NCBI GenBank assembly: GCA_013289955.1
Contig: JABCYZ010000010.1
Location: 108,304 to 172,303, forward strand
Origin: Acidobacteriota bacterium
Lineage (GTDB): Bacteria; Acidobacteriota; Terriglobia; Acidiferrales; UBA7541
Direction: 5' to 3'
DNA length: 64,000 nucleotides
Below, piece by piece: positions 61,091 through 64,000 of this stretch. The notes beneath the pieces are model-generated. The model saw nothing but the letters and a program-made list of their open reading frames with translations. It was not told the DNA's origin and searched no databases. Within the stretch, counting starts at the first letter, position 1. Every line of letters begins with the position of its first letter. The position numbers were made by a program, and so were the translations under genes.

Positions 61091-61660
61091 TCAACGCTTC
61101 GCTCCGCCCGAAATTCTCTTGCCGCCACACTCAATCAACGCCTGACAAGCCTCGAGGCACACATCCTTGAACTCTTCCGCGATTGACGCGGCAACTCCCT
61201 CGCCCAAGAGCAAAATTGCCGTCCCGTGTACTGTCGCAACCAGCGCAAGGGCAAGTTTCGCGTAGTCTTGAGGAGCTCCGCCGAGATCCTCCGCCAGCTT
61301 TTGCTGGACGTACTCGTACGAGGGCAATGGCTCCCTGCGCGCAAAGCGCTCCGCCCAATCCGAGGTCAACAGCAGGTATTCATTTCCGTTGGCCATTGCG
61401 AACTCAAGTCCGAGCCGACAAACCTCCGTCGAAGACTTTGCCGGTTGCAGTGCCAGGAACATCCTGTCTCTCGCCCTAACGCGCATGAACACAATCAGGT
61501 CATGCTTATCACGGAATCTCTCATAGAGCGTCGGCGTGGTCGTCTTCGCCGCCAGCGCTACGGCGCGCATGGTGACCGCTTGTTCGCCACCTTTGCTCCA
61601 CAACTGGTAGGCGGCATCCACAATCCGCCCTTCCAGGTGTTTATCGGCTTTCCTCGGCAT
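61091..61660 (-). CDS. TetR-family transcriptional regulator
   Basis: 189 residues. The HTH is at residues ~10-55 (IVDAAYQLWSKGGEQAVTMRAVALAAKTTTPTLYERFRDKHDLI), followed by an all-helical ligand-binding domain (FAMANGNEYLLLTSDWAERF...) that identifies no ligand. TetR repressors usually control divergent genes: the SRPBCC gene starts 144 bp away, and CGTT-N8-AACG lies in its promoter spacer. ATG 61660 has AGGAGGAG 7 nt upstream. It overlaps nothing and ends 57 bp from the lipoprotein gene. Confidence 0.9.
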   Translation of the reverse strand: MPRKADKHLEGRIVDAAYQLWSKGGEQAVTMRAVALAAKTTTPTLYERFRDKHDLIVFMRVRARDRMFLALQPAKSSTEVCRLGLEFAMANGNEYLLLTSDWAERFARREPLPSYEYVQQKLAEDLGGAPQDYAKLALALVATVHGTAILLLGEGVAASIAEEFKDVCLEACQALIECGGKRISGGAKR

Positions 61661-61700
61661 TCGCCACTCCTCCTGGCCCTCAGTTATTCCAATTATATTC

Positions 61701-61729
61701 TTGACAGCGTTAAAGAAACAACGTATAAA
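61701..61729 (+). promoter_or_regulatory. Sigma-70 promoter with TetR-like dyad for the SRPBCC gene
   Basis: TTGACA (61701-61706), 17-bp spacer, TATAAA (61724-61729). The spacer contains CGTT-AAAGAAAC-AACG. It is a good candidate for repression by the divergent TetR protein. Confidence 0.75.
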
Positions 61730-61804
61730 TATTCTTCACCCGGCCACCTCGGTCGGCTCGGCCCCTGTCAAATAAATCTAGCAAGGAGAAATCAGTAAGA
61801 CGTC

Positions 61805-62281
61805 ATGTCAAGATTTGAGTATTCCGTCACTACCAAGGCCAGCCCCGCGCTCGCTTGGCTCGTTTTTTCCGATACACATCGCTGGAACACCTTCGCCAAC
61901 GTCTACGGCGAACTGCGCTGGCGCGACGGCAACCCTTGGGAGCCCGGCAGCCGTCTCCAGATCGAACTTCTGCGTCCTGTAAATGCCGTCATCGACCACG
62001 TCATTACCACATGCGTCCCAGGAAAGAAAGTGGGCTGGATTGATCACGCCATCGGCGTTGCCATGGCTCAATGGGTCACTTTTGAAGAACAGACGGAAGG
62101 CACCCGCATCCATACTTGGGGGGAAGTGATTCACTCCGGCATTTCGATCGGCGGGCGCACCGTGGAAGAGCTCCTCGCCAGTTTCACGAGAACCTGGTAC
62201 GACGCCTTTCGCGCCGCCTGCAACCAGCTTGTCCTGCCGGGAGGCGCTGGCCCCGATGACACCGCATTTGCGACCCAATAA
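61805..62281 (+). CDS. SRPBCC-fold (START-like) protein
   Basis: 158 residues. The START/SRPBCC helix-grip fold is recognised by FEYSVTTKASPALAWLVFSDTHRWNTFANVYGELRWRDGNPWEPGSRLQIELLRP, then WIDHAIGVAMAQWVTFEEQTEGTRIHTWGEVIHSG and a long C-terminal helix (VEELLASFTRTWYDAFRAACNQLV). Such proteins bind hydrophobic ligands or act in polyketide cyclisation and activation. The gene is divergent from TetR and shares its control region. AAGGAGA lies 16 nt before ATG 61805, a longer than usual spacing. Ligand unknown. Confidence 0.85.
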   Translation: MSRFEYSVTTKASPALAWLVFSDTHRWNTFANVYGELRWRDGNPWEPGSRLQIELLRPVNAVIDHVITTCVPGKKVGWIDHAIGVAMAQWVTFEEQTEGTRIHTWGEVIHSGISIGGRTVEELLASFTRTWYDAFRAACNQLVLPGGAGPDDTAFATQ

Positions 62282-62418
62282 CCGATGACATCGCTGCATC
62301 CAGTTGGTCCGGCTCTCGCCCGTAAACCGAGCCAAGAGCCCGTGCCGATATCCAAATGTCGCGGCAGGAATCTAAAGATCGGCGCCGCTTCGGTCGCGGG
62401 CTGCGCCAATGACCGCGC

Positions 62419-62739
62419 CTAAGCCAGATTCCGGCTCGCCACTTGCGGCATGGTCCATTCGCCAACGCTGACAAATAATTCCAAACCAATCGCAAACGAA
62501 TCTTTTCCCAAGGGCTGGCAATAAACCACGCGCGCTCTTGACCTTAGGCTCCCCAAAAGCGATCTAACGGTCACATGATCGTTGGGATGCCAGGGCTTGC
62601 TGGTTACCACGCGAGCGCCTCGGGCGCTCACGTTTTCCGTAACTCCCTGCTGAGCCACGGTGTGGATATCCAAACCCGATAAGTCTACGGCTACGTGCAC
62701 TCGAGAACGATCTTCTAACCGGTGAGCCTGGCTGTGCAT
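62419..62739 (-). CDS. PilZ-domain protein
   Basis: 106 residues from ATG 62739 (GTG 62751 also possible). Essentially a lone PilZ domain: basic N-terminus HRLEDRSRVHVAV, N-x-S-x-x-G as TENVSARGARVVT, and the core PNDHVTVRSLLGSLRSRARVVYCQPLGKDSFAIGLEL. Lone PilZ proteins often bind c-di-GMP and a partner. Together with the GGDEF enzyme and the PilZ gene at 56.7-57.1 kb it points to c-di-GMP signalling. No operon partner. Confidence 0.82.
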   Translation of the reverse strand: MHSQAHRLEDRSRVHVAVDLSGLDIHTVAQQGVTENVSARGARVVTSKPWHPNDHVTVRSLLGSLRSRARVVYCQPLGKDSFAIGLELFVSVGEWTMPQVASRNLA

Positions 62740-63057
62740 GGGACACCGCACTGCTTTCTGGGCCGGGATCTGGGAGTGGACGTTGTGGTGGGTTCAACGA
62801 CTGGCAAAGCATACGCTTCTAGCCCCCAGACTGGTCAAGAATTTTCATCCCCTCTTGAATCTTCGAGGTTAACTGTCCGGCAACGCGACAACCTCATCCC
62901 ACTAGCGAACGACGCGAAACCTTCCCTCTCGCCCGGCACAAACGTAACTCTATATTTTTCATTTAGTTACGCGAATAGCAAATTCGGTGATTCGATTGCG
63001 CTGTCTTTTGGGTTTGGGCCTAGCCAGAGTTCCTCGCTTTTCGCCAAGGAGGCTGTC
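62740..63057. other. Noncoding gap with an AT-rich dyad
   Basis: 318 bp with no gene supported. It contains CGTAACT-N15-AGTTACG (62943-62949 and 62965-62971) with an AT-rich centre, about 90 bp before the small gene at 63058, and a strong ribosome-binding site AAGGAGG at the end. Confidence 0.5.
62943..62971. promoter_or_regulatory. Candidate operator dyad upstream of the recombinase-tail-like gene
   Basis: 7-bp perfect arms CGTAACT/AGTTACG around a 15-nt AT-rich centre. May be an operator or promoter-overlapping site. Confidence 0.45.
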
Positions 63058-63516
63058 ATGAAAAAGCGCGAACGCATCCGAGAAAAAGTCACCATCCTAC
63101 CGACCTCCATGTATCTCTCAAAAATGCACGACGCCGGATGGACCCTTGTTGCGCTGGAATGGGAACGCGAAGTGGAAACTTCCTCTTTGCCTGAGCCTCC
63201 CGAAGAAGTTCCAGATTCGGAAGAAATCCCCTTTGGCCTGCGCATTGCCGCAGACTGCCATCACCTCGAAGACGATCCCCTCGAAACGCAAACGCTCAAA
63301 TTCCTGGCCGAGCTGATTGTCCAGGACGTCTCCTTCAACAGCATGGCCGACGCGCTCAATGTCCGCGACTACCGCACTCGCGACGGCCGTCCCTGGACTG
63401 CTGCCGCCATCTTCCGCCTCATCCCGCGCCTGATCGACGTCGCCCCGCGCATTCTCTCAGGCTCGGAATGGGAATCCCGCAAGAAGCAGCTTTCCCGCGT
63501 GGCATGGAATTCATAG
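63058..63516 (+). CDS. Small protein with recombinase-like C-terminal region
   Basis: 152 residues from ATG 63058 with AAGGAGG 7 nt upstream; an upstream open frame (from 62722) is not conserved. N-terminal half is acidic and basic mixed (EWEREVETSSLPEPPEEVPDSEE). The C-terminal ~60 residues (ELIVQDVSFNSMADALNVRDYRTRDGRPWTAAAIFRLIPRLIDV) resemble the helix-turn-helix tail of large serine recombinases, in which a short HTH reads ..RGIRTRRGGRWTAS..; the catalytic serine domain is absent. A role as a small DNA-binding protein is an inference. Confidence 0.75.
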   Translation: MKKRERIREKVTILPTSMYLSKMHDAGWTLVALEWEREVETSSLPEPPEEVPDSEEIPFGLRIAADCHHLEDDPLETQTLKFLAELIVQDVSFNSMADALNVRDYRTRDGRPWTAAAIFRLIPRLIDVAPRILSGSEWESRKKQLSRVAWNS

Positions 63517-64000
63517 ACCGCACTGCCCACAACCAGTCTTACATGCCCCTCTCCGGTTTCTTCTTTCTCGGAGGATGATCAGGCGATCGTATATTCTTGC
63601 ATGAGAAGTTCCGCCCCATCAGATCCGCAAAAATGGTTGGTTATCTTGCTTCCCAGAATCCCAGTCTGGGTGGCGTTGTGTGAAGGCGGACTCCTGGTTT
63701 CACTCTTCTCGGCTTGGGGTCAGGTCCCGCCCGGGATAAAACCCCCGTCGACCTCCGCATAAGACCAGGTGCAACCGCAAAGCGCCGGCACCGCCGGAAG
63801 AGGGCCGTCCCGTCGTCCCCTGAGTCGATGCGCCAGCCGACCCGCCTCCGGCTAGAGATCTTCCGGCACTCTCCTTGCCCACCCCCAGTTTTGTGGAGCG
63901 ACATTCACGATTTTTAAGTGCCGCCACTCTCTTCGTGAGTTTCCTGATTTTGTAGACAGCGCGAGTGCCTGCTTTTTCTATCAGAGGATGAAAGATTTCC
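63517..64000. other. Terminal region, no firm gene
   Basis: 484 bp. A 53-codon frame, ATG 63601 to TAA 63762, has a hydrophobic stretch (KWLVILLPRIPVWVALCEGGLLVSLF) and a TATATT at 63590-63595 just before its ATG; this is weak evidence for a micro-gene. Overlapping Arg/Gly-rich minus-strand frames (63641-63927) look like noise or the remains of a mobile repeat. The next gene lies beyond the window. Confidence 0.3.

Noticed and set aside
63641..63927. Arg/Gly-rich minus-strand frames near the window end
   Set aside because: No ribosome-binding site, two frames compete in the same DNA, and the translation has no recognisable fold; possibly a decayed repeat but not supportable as a gene.

Overview
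The window reads as a contiguous chromosomal segment of a GC-rich, Gram-negative soil-type bacterium, most likely a member of the Acidobacteriota. The pointers are: a PadR regulator translationally coupled to a large MacB/FtsX-like permease (the ADOP arrangement, abundant in that phylum) plus a second permease of the same type; a single-chain LptC/LptA-like protein next to lptB, rpoN and rapZ; several exported TPR proteins; and many small conserved proteins of unknown function. The phylum is an inference from gene content, not from a marker gene. I see no rRNA or tRNA gene, CRISPR array, prophage or intact insertion sequence.

Layout. 1-2.5 kb: the 3' part of purC, a stand-alone Fis-type helix-turn-helix gene, a terminator and an exported TPR protein. 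2.8-6.6 kb: SDR oxidoreductase, then a stress/detoxification-like run of MarR regulator, YceI, nitroreductase and a DedA-rhodanese fusion. 6.6-10.2 kb: dCTP deaminase, HU-type protein, RtcB-like RNA ligase, site-2-protease-like metalloprotease. 10.3-16.3 kb: PadR plus ADOP permease, amino-acid permease, exported TPR protein. 16.7-20.8 kb: a two-gene ABC exporter and a GT39-type glycosyltransferase. 20.8-24.8 kb: exported GH30 glycosidase divergent from an SMP-30/gluconolactonase-like protein, then a dienelactone-hydrolase-like enzyme and a small conserved protein. 25-27.4 kb: priA.

27.5-34.4 kb is a compact minus-strand housekeeping operon (MsbA-like ABC transporter, yicC, gmk, rpoZ, coaBC, type-4 UDG, EamA transporter) with overlapping or nearly touching genes. 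35.5-42.3 kb is a second minus-strand block (GAF-GGDEF diguanylate cyclase, LptC/LptA-like protein, lptB, rpoN, rapZ). It joins LPS export and sigma-54, without the hpf and ptsN genes that lie between rpoN and rapZ in proteobacteria. 42.5-49 kb: two RDD membrane proteins around a RodZ-like/HEAT-like pair, a Cys-rich rhodanese-like exported protein and the second ADOP permease. 49.4-57 kb is rich in exported proteins (amidase with a Tat signal, a small helical protein, a PQQ dehydrogenase with an inserted cytochrome c, a DUF4142 protein, a YVTN propeller) and ends with YjbR and PilZ genes. 57.5-64 kb: metallophosphoesterase, a coupled unknown gene plus M23 peptidase, a lipoprotein with an internal duplication, a divergent TetR/SRPBCC pair, a PilZ protein, a small protein with a recombinase-like C-terminus, and a terminal region where I support no gene firmly.

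Regulatory signals that can be read directly include near-consensus sigma-70 promoters before MarR (with a perfect dyad in the spacer and an ATG at the predicted transcription start, so a probable leaderless mRNA), HU, the RodZ-like gene and the SRPBCC gene. There is also a hairpin that would cover the PadR ribosome-binding site, and several perfect dyads in noncoding gaps. No obviously unprecedented system is evident. The best candidates for new biology are the RodZ-like/HEAT-like overlapping pair, the large-permease ABC exporter, the duplicated lipoprotein, the Cys-rich rhodanese variant and the dyad-dense gap at about 57.1-57.5 kb.
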